Source: Mycobacterium asiaticum DSM 44297 (GTDB lineage Bacteria > Actinomycetota > Actinomycetes > Mycobacteriales > Mycobacteriaceae). Taken from it: 64,000 nucleotides of DNA. Each line of letters begins with the position of its first letter. The first letter of the stretch is position 1. The notes under the pieces were generated by a model. It was not told the DNA's origin and made no database searches. It saw only the letters and a list, made by a program, of their open reading frames with translations. A program made the translations under genes and the position numbers. The stretch spans positions 1,898,982 through 1,962,981 of the forward strand of contig NZ_HG964936.1 of assembly GCF_000613245.1 (NCBI RefSeq). The letters are read 5' to 3'. Below are positions 50,137-62,115 of the stretch, in pieces.

Positions 50137-51017
50137 CGAACGAGAACGTCCCGGCGGGCATCGACGTCGTCCTGGTGACCGGGCTGTCGGGTGCCGGACG
50201 CGGTACCGCCGCCAAGGTGCTCGAGGACCTGGGCTGGTACGTCGCCGACAACCTGCCACCCCAATTGATCACCCGCATGGTCGATTTCGGGTTGGCCGCG
50301 GGGTCGCGGATCACCCAGCTCGCCGTCGTCATGGATGTGCGGTCGCGGGGGTTCACCGGAGATCTGGACGAGGTGCGCAACGAACTCGCCACCCGCAACA
50401 TCAGGCCTCGCGTGGTGTTCATGGAGGCATCCGACGACATGCTGGTGCGCCGCTACGAACAGAATCGGCGCAGCCATCCACTGCAGGGCGAGCAGACCCT
50501 GGCCGAAGGCATCGCGGCCGAACGCCGGATGCTCGCCCAAGTGCGCGCCACCGCGGACCTGATCATCGACACCTCGACCTTGTCGGTGCGGGGGCTGCGG
50601 GAAAGCATCGAGCGGGCCTTCGGTAGCAACGGCGGCGCGACCACCAGCGTCACCGTCGAGTCGTTCGGGTTCAAGTACGGGCTGCCGATGGACGCCGACA
50701 TGGTGATGGACGTCCGCTTCCTGCCCAACCCACATTGGGTGGACGAACTGCGGCCGCTGACCGGTCAGCACGGGCCGGTGCGCGACTACGTCCTGCGCCA
50801 GCCCGGCGCGGCCGAGTTCCTCGAGACCTACCATCGGTTGCTGTCGCTGGTGGTCGAGGGCTACCGGCGGGAGGGGAAGCGGTATATGACGGTCGCCATC
50901 GGGTGCACCGGGGGTAAGCACCGCAGCGTGGCGATCGCGGAAGCATTGATGGCACTGCTGCGATCCGATCCCCAGTTGACGGTCCGGGCACTGCACCGGG
51001 ATCTGGGTCGCGAATGA
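50133..51017 (+). CDS. rapZ: RapZ-family nucleotide-binding protein (Rv1421-like)
   Basis: A 294-residue protein of the RapZ/YvcJ family. The N-terminal P-loop domain reads [22 protein letters not shown]; the Walker A lysine position holds Arg, as seen in other members. The conserved [11 protein letters not shown] follows. The C-terminal domain carries the signature [18 protein letters not shown]. coli RapZ is an RNA-binding adaptor for small RNAs controlling glmS; in actinobacteria the function is less clear, but the gene is always linked to yvcK and whiA. It overlaps both neighbours by 4 nt. Confidence 0.93.
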   Translation: MTNENVPAGIDVVLVTGLSGAGRGTAAKVLEDLGWYVADNLPPQLITRMVDFGLAAGSRITQLAVVMDVRSRGFTGDLDEVRNELATRNIRPRVVFMEASDDMLVRRYEQNRRSHPLQGEQTLAEGIAAERRMLAQVRATADLIIDTSTLSVRGLRESIERAFGSNGGATTSVTVESFGFKYGLPMDADMVMDVRFLPNPHWVDELRPLTGQHGPVRDYVLRQPGAAEFLETYHRLLSLVVEGYRREGKRYMTVAIGCTGGKHRSVAIAEALMALLRSDPQLTVRALHRDLGRE

Positions 51018-52090
51018 GTTCTCCGGTAAGTCAGAGCATCGTTGCGCTGGGCGGCGGACACGGCCTGTACGCGACGCTGTCGGCCGCGCGCCGGTTGACG
51101 CCCTACGTCACCGCGGTCGTGACCGTCGCGGACGACGGCGGCTCATCGGGCCGGTTGCGCAGCGAATTGGACGTAGTGCCGCCCGGCGATCTGCGGATGG
51201 CGTTGGCGGCGTTGGCATCCGACAGTCCGTACGGGCGGCTGTGGGCGACCATTCTGCAGCACCGCTTCGGCGGCAACGGCGCCCTGGCCGGGCATCCGAT
51301 CGGCAATTTGCTGCTGGCCGGCCTGTCCGAAGTGCTGGCCGATCCGGTGGCGGCTCTGGACGAGATCGGACGCATCCTCGGCGTCAAGGGCCGGGTGCTT
51401 CCAATGTGCCCGATCGCCTTGCAGATCGAGGCCGACGTCTCCGGTCTGGAGTCGGATCCGCGCATGTTCCGGCTGATCCGGGGCCAGGTGGCAATCGCGT
51501 CCACGCCCGGCAAAGTGCGGCGGGTGCGGCTGTTACCGGCCGACCCGCCGGCCACCCGGCAGGCCGTCGACGCGATCCTGTCCGCCGACCTGGTGGTCCT
51601 GGGCCCCGGCTCGTGGTTCACCAGCGTGATTCCCCACGTCCTGGTGCCGGGACTGGTGCAGGCGCTGCGGGCTACGACCGCCCGCAAGGCGCTGGTACTC
51701 AATCTGGTGGCCGAACCGGGGGAGACGGCGGGTTTCTCGGTGGAACGCCACCTGCACGTGCTGGCCCAGCACGCCCCTGGGTTCGCCGTCGACGACATCA
51801 TCATCGACGCCGAGCGGGTGCCCAGTGATCGGGAGCGGGACCAACTGCGGCGCACCGCAACCCTGCTCCAGGCCGAGGTCCACTTCGCCGACGTGGCCCG
51901 ACCTGGTACACCTTTACATGACCCGGGCAAGCTGGCGGCGGTCCTGGAGGCGGTGCGGGTGCGCGGCGGCGGATCGGCGGTGCCCCCGGTCACCGCCACC
52001 GGAGAGATGCCGATCGACGGTGGGCGACAACAGACCGGCGTGCAGGGAGCGGGCGGCAACGGACCGAGGGGTGACGACGCGTGGCGATGA
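51014..52090 (+). CDS. yvcK: YvcK/CuvA family protein (gluconeogenesis factor)
   Basis: A 358-residue Rossmann-fold protein related to CofD. It has the UDP-sugar/nucleotide-binding motif [16 protein letters not shown], followed by [32 protein letters not shown], and [17 protein letters not shown] mid-protein. Mtb CuvA (Rv1422) localises to growth poles, is phosphorylated and is needed for cell-wall synthesis and carbon-source adaptation. The last 50 residues are Gly/Arg-rich and probably disordered. The ATG overlaps rapZ by 4 nt; the end overlaps whiA by 10 nt. Confidence 0.93.
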   Translation: MSSPVSQSIVALGGGHGLYATLSAARRLTPYVTAVVTVADDGGSSGRLRSELDVVPPGDLRMALAALASDSPYGRLWATILQHRFGGNGALAGHPIGNLLLAGLSEVLADPVAALDEIGRILGVKGRVLPMCPIALQIEADVSGLESDPRMFRLIRGQVAIASTPGKVRRVRLLPADPPATRQAVDAILSADLVVLGPGSWFTSVIPHVLVPGLVQALRATTARKALVLNLVAEPGETAGFSVERHLHVLAQHAPGFAVDDIIIDAERVPSDRERDQLRRTATLLQAEVHFADVARPGTPLHDPGKLAAVLEAVRVRGGGSAVPPVTATGEMPIDGGRQQTGVQGAGGNGPRGDDAWR

Positions 52091-53064
52091 CGACCGAAGT
52101 CAAGGACGAGCTGAGCCGTCTGGTAGTCAAGTCGGTCAGCGCGCGACGAGCGGAAGTCACGTCCCTGCTGCGGTTCGCCGGCGGACTGCACATCGTGGCC
52201 GGCCGCGTGGTTGTCGAGGCCGAGGTGGATCTGGGCAGCATCGCGCGCCGGCTGCGCAAGGACATCTTCGACCTCTACGGCTACAACGCGGTGGTGCATG
52301 TGTTGTCGGCCAGCGGGATTCGCAAGAACACCCGCTACGTGCTGCGGGTGGCCAGCGATGGCGAAGCCCTGGCACGTCAGACCGGACTGCTCGACATGCG
52401 CGGCCGTCCGGTGCGCGGGCTGCCGGCCCAGGTCGTCGGCGGCAGCATCGCGGACGCCGAGGCCGCGTGGCGCGGAGCATTCCTGGCACACGGCTCCTTG
52501 ACCGAACCGGGCCGCTCCTCGGCGCTGGAAGTCAGCTGCCCAGGGCCGGAGGCCGCGCTCGCGCTGGTCGGTGCGGCACGCCGGCTCGGTGTCAGCGCCA
52601 AGGCCCGCGAAGTGCGGGGTGCTGACCGCGTAGTGGTGCGCGACGGCGAGGCGATCGGTGCGCTCCTGACCAGGATGGGCGCCCAGGACACCCGGTTGAT
52701 CTGGGAGGAGCGCCGCCTGCGCCGCGAGGTCCGGGCCACCGCCAATCGGCTGGCCAATTTCGACGACGCCAACCTGCGCCGGTCGGCCCGCGCGGCGGTG
52801 GCTGCGGCGGCCCGGGTGGAGCGGGCGCTGGAGATCCTGGGCGACACCGTTCCCGAGCATCTGGCCTCGGCTGGCCGGCTGCGGGTCGAGCACCGGCAGG
52901 CATCGCTGGAGGAACTCGGCCGGCTGGCCGATCCGCCGATGACGAAAGATGCTGTAGCGGGCCGTATTCGCCGTCTGCTGTCGATGGCCGACCGCAAGGC
53001 GAAGGTGGATGGCATTCCCGACACCGAGTCGGCGGTGACCCCGGACCTACTCGAGGACGCCTGA
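52081..53064 (+). CDS. whiA: Sporulation-type regulator WhiA
   Basis: A 327-residue regulator combining a LAGLIDADG homing-endonuclease-like N-terminal domain ([30 protein letters not shown]) with a C-terminal helix-turn-helix ([35 protein letters not shown]). It has lost nuclease activity and controls cell division and chromosome segregation genes in actinobacteria. The GTG at 52081 lies inside the end of yvcK, completing the uvrC-rapZ-yvcK-whiA chain. It matches Mtb Rv1423 nearly residue for residue. Confidence 0.95.
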   Translation: MAMTTEVKDELSRLVVKSVSARRAEVTSLLRFAGGLHIVAGRVVVEAEVDLGSIARRLRKDIFDLYGYNAVVHVLSASGIRKNTRYVLRVASDGEALARQTGLLDMRGRPVRGLPAQVVGGSIADAEAAWRGAFLAHGSLTEPGRSSALEVSCPGPEAALALVGAARRLGVSAKAREVRGADRVVVRDGEAIGALLTRMGAQDTRLIWEERRLRREVRATANRLANFDDANLRRSARAAVAAAARVERALEILGDTVPEHLASAGRLRVEHRQASLEELGRLADPPMTKDAVAGRIRRLLSMADRKAKVDGIPDTESAVTPDLLEDA

Positions 53065-53119
53065 GTTGGTCCTGCTGCCGAGCCGCGAGCCGAACCTGGC
53101 TGTGATTTTCGGAGCTTGA

Positions 53120-55862
<2,743 letters not shown>

Positions 55863-55866
<4 letters not shown>

Positions 55867-57485
55867 GAACCACTCACCCGGGCCTTCAATTCGTTTCGCA
55901 GGATCTTGCCGGTGCTACCGCGGGGCAACTCGTCGAGAACCGTGATCGACCGGGGCACCTTGTAATTGGCCAGATTTTCGCGCACGTGCTGCTTCAATGT
56001 CTCCTCGTTGGCCGAGGCGCCGGGCTCGAGCACCACGAACGCAGCCAGTCGTTGACCGTACTGCTCGTCGTCGACACCGATCACCGACGCCTCCGCAACC
56101 TCGGGATGACTCGCTAGCGTCTTCTCCACCTCAATCGGATAGATGTTCTCCCCGCCGGAGACGATCATCTCGTCGTCTCGGCCGACCACGAACAGTCGGC
56201 CGTTGTCGTCGAGGTAGCCGACATCCCCGGAGGACATGAAGCCGGCGTGGAAATCCTTTGTCTTGCCGGATGTATACCCGTCGAACTGCGTGTCGTTGTG
56301 GACATAGATCGTGCCGACCTCGCCGGTGGGCAGTTCGTTGAAATCCGAGTCCAGGATCCGGACTTCGGTTCCGCCCGCCGGACGGCCGGCGGTGTCGGGG
56401 GCCGCGCGCAGATCCTCCGGTGTGGCCGTCGCGATCATACCGGCCTCGGTGGCGTTGTAGTTGTTGTAGATGACGTCGCCGAACCGGTCCATGAAAGCGA
56501 TCACCACATCGGGCCGCATCCGCGATCCCGAGGCGGCGGCGAACCGCAAAGTCCTTCCGTTGTACCGGTTTAGGACCTCCTCGGGCAGCTCCATGATGCG
56601 GTCGAACATCACCGGGACCACCGCGAGGCCGGTGGCCTGGTGACGGTCGATGAGTTCCAGCGTCGCTTCCGGGTCGAACTTGCGCCGGGTCACGATCGTG
56701 CACGCCATCGACGCGGCGAAGATCAATTGGGAGAACCCCCAGGCGTGGAACATGGGCGCCACGATCACGACGGTCTCCTCGGTGCGCCACGGGGTGCGGT
56801 CCAGGATCGCCTTGAGCGTGCCCAGCCCGGCGCCGCCGCCCGACTGCTTGGCGCCCTTGGGGCTTCCGGTGGTGCCGGAGGTCAGCAGGATCATCTTGCC
56901 CTTGTTGCCGGTGCGCTCGGGACGCTGCCCGGCATGCTCGGCGATGAGCTTCTCGACCGTCAGATCGTGCGGCTCGTCGGTCCAGGCCAGAATGCGGGTG
57001 GCGTTGGGCCGGTCGGTCATCGCGCGGTCGACCGTCGCGGTGAACTCCTCGTCGTAGATGACGGCGTCCACGCCCTCGCGGTTGACCACATCGGCCATCG
57101 CTGGACCGGCGAAGGACGTATTGAGCAACACCACATCGGAGCCGATCCGGTTGGAAGCCACCAGCGACTCGACAAAACCCCGGTGGTTGCGGCACATGAT
57201 GCCAATGACTTTGGGTTGCCCGGTCGGCAATTTCTGCAGGGCCGTGGCCAGCGCGTTGATCCGCTCGTCGAGCTCCCGCCAGGTCAGCGTGCCAAGTTCG
57301 TCGATCAATGCCGGACGATCGGGGCAGCGTTGAGCCGCACCGGCGAAACCGACGGTCATCGCCATGCCTTCGCGTCGCATCGCCGCGGCCATCTTCAGGT
57401 AGCGGTCGGGCCGCATGGGTGCGATTACCCGTGCGCGCCGGAACGTCTCGATGATGCCGAGGGCTTGTTCGATTCGAGATGCCAT
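55863..57485 (-). CDS. fadD12: Long-chain fatty acid-CoA/AMP ligase FadD12
   Basis: A 540-residue adenylate-forming enzyme that activates fatty acids with ATP, to acyl-AMP and then acyl-CoA. Core motifs are ILLTSGTTGSPKGAKQSGGG (about residues 203-222), YNNYNATEAGM, SSGDVGYLDDNGRLFVVGRDDEMI and the C-terminal lysine motif PRGSTGKILRNEL. It matches Mtb Rv1427c. It sits in a minus-strand operon: acyltransferase (Rv1428c-like), then fadD12 after 3 nt, then lipO with a 4-nt overlap. Together they suggest activation, transfer and hydrolysis of acyl groups. Confidence 0.94.
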
Positions 57486-57488
57486 GGC

Positions 57489-58298
57489 TCAGCCCAGGAT
57501 CGGGAATCGACGCTTGGCGGCCAGCTTGTTCAGGCCCTCCTGCATGACCGACCGCACGTGTTCGTCGACCTTGTCGACGTCGGGGTCTTCACCGAATTGC
57601 GCGGTGATGTCAATCGGTTCCAGCACCTGCATCACGATCTTGGCGGGCAGCGGCAGATTGGGCGGTATCGCAGCGCTGAAACCGAACGGGAACCCGAACG
57701 AGAGAGGCAGGATATCGCTGCGCAGCAGCCGTTTGAGGCCCAGCCGCTGGGCCAGCCAGGTGCCCCGGGTCAGGTACAGCTGGGTCTCTTGACCGCCGAT
57801 GCCCACCAACGGCACAATCGGCACACCCGCTTCGATCGCGGTTCGCACGTACCCCTTGCGGCCGTTGAAGTCGATGGTGTTCTCCGAGGCTGTGGGCCGG
57901 TAGGCGTCGTAGTCACCGCCGGGGAAGACGACCACCACGCCGCCGGACCTCAGTGCCTCCGCGGCGTTCTCCCGGTTGGCCCGGATGTAGCCCGTCTTAC
58001 GGAAGAAGTCGCCGGTGACGCCCATGAAGAGGATGTCATGGCTGAGCGTCAACACGGGGCGGTCGAAGCCGAACTTGTCATAGAAGTCCACGCTGAAGAT
58101 CGGGACGTCCATCGGGAACTGGCCGCCGGAGTGATTGGCCACCACCAGCGCTCCGCCGTCGGGAAATGAATCCAGGCCGCGCACCTCGGCGCGGAAGTAT
58201 GTCTTGAGGATGGGACGCATCACGCCGATCAGGCGCTGGGTCAACCCAGGGTCGAACTTGCCGATGTCTCCGACTTCCAGGCTGTCGCTCTCGCTCAC
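57489..58298 (-). CDS. LPLAT-type acyltransferase (Rv1428c-like)
   Basis: A 269-residue PlsC/lysophospholipid acyltransferase-like protein. The catalytic H(x)nD region is VVANHSGGQFPMDVPIFS, with a longer H-to-D spacing than the classical HxxxxD, as in the group close to DGAT2. The substrate-binding FPGGDYDAYRP and the region GVPIVPLVGIGGQETQLYLTRG follow. It probably acylates a lysolipid or glycerolipid at the membrane. It is the first gene of the operon with fadD12 and lipO and is divergent from the PucR-type regulator. Confidence 0.88.
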   Translation of the reverse strand: MSESDSLEVGDIGKFDPGLTQRLIGVMRPILKTYFRAEVRGLDSFPDGGALVVANHSGGQFPMDVPIFSVDFYDKFGFDRPVLTLSHDILFMGVTGDFFRKTGYIRANRENAAEALRSGGVVVVFPGGDYDAYRPTASENTIDFNGRKGYVRTAIEAGVPIVPLVGIGGQETQLYLTRGTWLAQRLGLKRLLRSDILPLSFGFPFGFSAAIPPNLPLPAKIVMQVLEPIDITAQFGEDPDVDKVDEHVRSVMQEGLNKLAAKRRFPILG

Positions 58299-58461
58299 TG
58301 AGACTCCCTCGGGCTACCTCGCGGCCTCCTTGCCGCCGAGTCCCTAGATGGTAGCGACCCTCGTTTGCCCGGCATAACAAAGGCGGCACCGAGCAAAGGT
58401 CTCCCATTGTTGCACCCAGGGGAGCACAGTTGGGGCAGCACAGTGCGGAAGGGAGGCGGGA

Positions 58462-59712
58462 ATGACCGGAGTCGGTGCTGCACCCATTTCGGTGATTGTT
58501 CGGCGGATCGACAAATGTCGCGACCAGCTCATCGATGAGTTGTTCGAGAAGATGCGAGTGGAAATCCAGGGGCTTGACTACGACACCCGGATGACCGATC
58601 TGTGGCGGGCAAGCATCACGGAGAACTACATCGCAGCCATCAACTACCTGGATCGGGATGCGCCCACGGCCCTGCTGGAGGCACCGCCCGCGGCGTTGGC
58701 CTACGCTCGCGCAGCCGCGCAGCGCGACGTCCCGCTGGCGCCGCTGGTGCGGGCCCACCGGCTGGGGCTCGCCGCCTTCCTGGAGGTGGCGATGCGGCAC
58801 GCGGCGGCGCTGGAGCCCGCGCAGCAAACGCCCACGATCATCGAGCTGGTTAACCGCTCCGGTCGCCTTACCGACATGCTTGCCGACCAGTTGATCGCGG
58901 CATACGAAGCCGAACATGATCTTTGGCTGAGCCGCCGCAGCGGGTTGCAACAGCAATGGATCGGCGAGGTGCTCGGCGGTGCGCCTGTCGATGTTTCACG
59001 CGCCGAGCGCGCGTTGCGTTACCGACTGGACGTCCGGCACATCGCCGCGGTGGCGTGGGTGCAGCCCACGGTGCCTGGGCCCGAGGTCGTGACGTTGTTC
59101 GACGAGGTTCGCTCGCTGATCACCGGGAAACTCGGGCCGGCGGTGGATTCGCTGATGGTGCCGACCGACGAGTATGAAGCCAGACTCTGGTTTGCGCCGG
59201 GTGGGCCGCTCGATGCCGGGCAGGTGCGTTCCGCGATCGAGTCGGCGAAGCTTCCGGTGCACCTGGCGTTCGGTCGGGTTGAGCACGGGTTGCACGGCTT
59301 CCGCGCGTCGATGGAGCAGGCCCAGCGAGCCAAGGCGGTGGCCGTCGCCGGCTGCGACCGGTTCGGCGACCGAGTTGTTTCCTACGGCGATCTCGTCCCA
59401 ATAACTTTGATGGCCAACCATATAGGGGAACTCCGCCGTTACGTCAGCGATGTCTTGAACGGCCTGGCCGCCGATGACGAGCGCGGCGAATGGTTGCGTG
59501 AGACGCTGCGGCAGTTCCTGTCCCTCAATCGGAGTTACGTCGCCACCGCCCAAGCAATGACCCTGCACCGCAACACGATTCAGTACCGTGTTGGGCAGGC
59601 AATGGAATTGTCCGGACAGAGCTTCGACGACCCGGAGGCGGTATTCCGAGTGCAGATTGCTCTGGAGGTGTGCCGGTGGATGGCTCCCGGGGTGCTGCGC
59701 ATGGCCAGGTAG
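58462..59712 (+). CDS. PucR/CdaR-type transcriptional regulator (Rv1429-like)
   Basis: A 416-residue regulator. The N-terminal half (about residues 1-160) is helical and resembles the RsbT co-antagonist/PucR sensor region. A degenerate GGDEF-like central domain follows, and the C-terminus holds the PucR-type helix-turn-helix: LNRSYVATAQAMTLHRNTIQYRVGQAMELSG, where HRNTIQYRV is the family signature. It is divergent from the acyltransferase-fadD12-lipO operon and may control it, which is an inference. The ATG at 58462 is preceded by GGGAGG. It corresponds to Mtb Rv1429. Confidence 0.88.
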   Translation: MTGVGAAPISVIVRRIDKCRDQLIDELFEKMRVEIQGLDYDTRMTDLWRASITENYIAAINYLDRDAPTALLEAPPAALAYARAAAQRDVPLAPLVRAHRLGLAAFLEVAMRHAAALEPAQQTPTIIELVNRSGRLTDMLADQLIAAYEAEHDLWLSRRSGLQQQWIGEVLGGAPVDVSRAERALRYRLDVRHIAAVAWVQPTVPGPEVVTLFDEVRSLITGKLGPAVDSLMVPTDEYEARLWFAPGGPLDAGQVRSAIESAKLPVHLAFGRVEHGLHGFRASMEQAQRAKAVAVAGCDRFGDRVVSYGDLVPITLMANHIGELRRYVSDVLNGLAADDERGEWLRETLRQFLSLNRSYVATAQAMTLHRNTIQYRVGQAMELSGQSFDDPEAVFRVQIALEVCRWMAPGVLRMAR

Positions 59713-59792
59713 CCGCCGTTATGTGGCGCGCGCACGACCGCGCGCATAAGCTTCGTTGTCCCGACACCTGTTCGACAACCAGTGCCCGTGGA

Positions 59793-59798
59793 TACCCT
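59793..59798 (+). promoter_or_regulatory. -10 box of the small hypothetical gene
   Basis: TACCCT ends 7 nt before ATG 59806, supporting a leaderless start there rather than at GTG 59782. Confidence 0.35.
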
Positions 59799-59805
59799 GC
59801 TGAGC

Positions 59806-60141
59806 ATGACCGCTATCACGGGCAATTGTCAACGGCCACAGCTATTTTCGCTGACGCCGTGGCCCCACCTCGACCGGGCGGACCGCAAGCACCCCAACGC
59901 CGACCACCGGCAGGCGGTGTACTTCGAAACCATGCTCACTGCGCATCTGCGGCGAATAGACCGCCGGATCACCCGATGTCGCGCCGCCATCGTTTCCGCC
60001 GAGGTGGCCGGGGACATCGAAAACATCTATGGATTTCGCAGCCTGCTCGAAGACGAGCAGCAGGAGCGCCAGGCTGTCGAGGTCTGGCTGGAGAACCTCC
60101 GGCACCGATTTTGTCCGCGCCGCGGTGGCGAGCGCCCCTGA
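59806..60141 (+). CDS. Small hypothetical protein
   Basis: A 111-residue protein I do not recognise. It is rich in Arg, His and Glu. The middle and end (MLTAHLRRIDRRITRCRAAIVSAEVAGDIENIYGFRSLLEDEQQERQAVEVWLENL) look strongly helical and could form a short coiled coil. There are no membrane segments and no enzyme motif. ATG 59806 is preferred because a -10 box lies 7 nt upstream; GTG 59782 would add 8 residues. It occupies the position of the Mtb PE16 gene (Rv1430) but is not a PE protein. Coding status is probable, not certain. Confidence 0.5.
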   Translation: MTAITGNCQRPQLFSLTPWPHLDRADRKHPNADHRQAVYFETMLTAHLRRIDRRITRCRAAIVSAEVAGDIENIYGFRSLLEDEQQERQAVEVWLENLRHRFCPRRGGERP

Positions 60142-60349
60142 GTCCTCGGCGGGCGCGGATCTCGGGCATCATCCGTTGAGCCCACGAGCCGTCTGTAGTG
60201 CATTGAGGGGTAGCTCTGCAGGCAGTTCCGTCGGCTGGACGGCTGGAAAATGGTCCGCGCCCGCACGAGCACGGCTGGGCTGCCGCGGGTATTGCCACGC
60301 CGGATAGATTTGGACTCGCCGAGGTTTCCGAACAAGAAGCGAGGCCGCC

Positions 60350-62104
60350 GTGGGATTCATGTCACCTGACCTTCCCGATGTCGACCCAGACAGCTGGCCG
60401 ACGCTGCCCCGGGCGACCCGACTGCAGGTGGTGACCCGACATTGGGCGGAGAACGGATTCGGCACGCCGTACGCGGTCTACCTGCTCTATCTGCTCAAGA
60501 TCGTTCTCTACGTGGCGGTCCCCGCGGCCATCATCTCGCTGACGCCCGGGTTGGGCGGGCTGGGCCGAATCGGCGAGTGGTGGACACAGCCGATCGTGTA
60601 CCAGAAGGCCGTCATTTTCACTCTGCTGTTCGAAGTCCTGGGGCTGGGCTGCGGGTCGGGTCCGCTCACCGGGCGGTTCATGCCGCCGATCGGGGGAGTC
60701 CTGTACTGGTTGCGCCCGAAGACAATTCGGCTTCCGCCCTGGCCTGGCAAGGTTCCATTCACCAGTGGCGACTCCCGCAGCATCGTCGACGTCGTGCTGT
60801 ACGCCGTCGTCTTGCTCAGCGCGGTATGGGCACTGTTGGCGCCGGGGGACGGGCCGGTGACCGGTGCCGGCGATGTCGGATTGATCAACCCGATCCTGGT
60901 CGTCCCGACGATCGTCGCGCTGGCGCTGCTGGGATTACGCGACAAGACCGTCTTCCTGGCCGCCCGCGGCGAGCACTACTGGCTGAAGTTGTTCGTTTTC
61001 TTCTTCCCGTTCGCCGACCAGGTCGCGGCGTTCAAGCTCATCATGCTGCTGCTGTGGTGGGGTGCGGCGACCTCCAAGCTCAATCACCATTTCCCCTACG
61101 TCGTATCGGTGATGACGAGCAACAACGCCCTGCTACGCAGCAAGCTGTTCAGTCCGCTCAAGCGTCGCCTCTACCGCGACCATGTCAACGACCTGCGGCC
61201 GACCGTCATCCCTAAGCTGATGGCCCACGTCGGCGGTACCACAGCGGAATTCATCGTGCCGACGGTGTTGGTGTTCATCGCCGGCGACCAGCCCTGGCGG
61301 TGGTTCCTCATCGGGTTCATGGTGATCTTCCACCTCAACATCCTGTCCAACCTCCCGATGGGAGTTCCGTTGGAGTGGAACGTTTTTTTCATCTTCTCGC
61401 TGTTCTATCTGTTCGGCCATTACGGCGCGATCCGGGCCGTCGACCTGCGTTCGCCGCTGTTGCTGGCCTTGGTGCTCATCTCGGCGACCATCGCTGTGGT
61501 GGGTAACTTCTTCCCCGAGAAGATCTCGTTTCTGCCGAGCATGCGCTACTACGCCGGCAACTGGGCCACCAGTGTGTGGTGCTTCCGCGAGGGGGCCGAG
61601 GACAAGATCGAGGCCAACGTGGTGAAAAGCTCTCCGCTGGTGGTCAATCAGCTGGCCAAGCTCTACGACGAGGCGACCGCCGAGATCATGGCCGACAAGA
61701 CCGCCGCGTTCCGGGCCATGCACACACACGGACGCGCACTCAACGGCTTGCTGCCCCGCGCGATCGACGACGAGTCCGCCTACAAGATCCGGGAGGGCGA
61801 AATCGTGGCCGGCCCGCTGGTGGGCTGGAACTTCGGCGAGGGCCACCTGCACAACGAGCAACTGCTGCAGGCGGTCCAGCGGCGGTGCAACTTCGCCGAG
61901 GGTGAGGTGCGGGTCATCGTCCTGGAAGGCCAGCCGATCCATATTCAAAAGCAGTGGTACCGGATTCTGGACGCCAAGACCGGATTGATCGAATCCGGTT
62001 ACGTCGAGGTGGCCGATATGCTGAGCCGCCAACCCTGGCCCGAGCCGGGGGACGAGTTCCCGGTGCACATCACCACCGAACCCGTGGTGCACGGCACCTC
62101 ATGA
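60350..62104 (+). CDS. DUF3556 multi-pass membrane protein (Rv1431-like)
   Basis: A 584-residue integral membrane protein. The N-terminal 30 residues (MSPDLPDVDPDSWPTLPRA) are soluble; about eight hydrophobic segments follow between residues 45 and 390, then a soluble C-terminal domain of about 170 residues (DKIEANVVKSSPLVVNQLAKLYDEATAEIMADKTAAFRAMHTHGRALNGLLPRA). It matches Mtb Rv1431, of unknown function. GTG 60350 has GAGG 6 nt upstream; ATG 60359 is an alternative. It runs into the next gene through a 4-codon mini-ORF, so both are probably one operon with related roles. Confidence 0.87.
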   Translation: MGFMSPDLPDVDPDSWPTLPRATRLQVVTRHWAENGFGTPYAVYLLYLLKIVLYVAVPAAIISLTPGLGGLGRIGEWWTQPIVYQKAVIFTLLFEVLGLGCGSGPLTGRFMPPIGGVLYWLRPKTIRLPPWPGKVPFTSGDSRSIVDVVLYAVVLLSAVWALLAPGDGPVTGAGDVGLINPILVVPTIVALALLGLRDKTVFLAARGEHYWLKLFVFFFPFADQVAAFKLIMLLLWWGAATSKLNHHFPYVVSVMTSNNALLRSKLFSPLKRRLYRDHVNDLRPTVIPKLMAHVGGTTAEFIVPTVLVFIAGDQPWRWFLIGFMVIFHLNILSNLPMGVPLEWNVFFIFSLFYLFGHYGAIRAVDLRSPLLLALVLISATIAVVGNFFPEKISFLPSMRYYAGNWATSVWCFREGAEDKIEANVVKSSPLVVNQLAKLYDEATAEIMADKTAAFRAMHTHGRALNGLLPRAIDDESAYKIREGEIVAGPLVGWNFGEGHLHNEQLLQAVQRRCNFAEGEVRVIVLEGQPIHIQKQWYRILDAKTGLIESGYVEVADMLSRQPWPEPGDEFPVHITTEPVVHGTS

Positions 62105-62115
62105 CCACCTCATGA
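62101..62115 (+). other. Four-codon mini-ORF linking the last two genes
   Basis: ATG ACC ACC TCA TGA overlaps the upstream stop at its ATG (62101-62104) and the downstream ATG (62112) at its own TGA. It is formed by a direct duplication of CTCATGACCA. It could act as a termination-reinitiation relay; translation is not proven. Confidence 0.35.

Noticed and set aside
51103..52893. A 596-residue antisense frame across yvcK and whiA
   Set aside because: It spans two conserved overlapping genes on the plus strand and shows no protein-family features.
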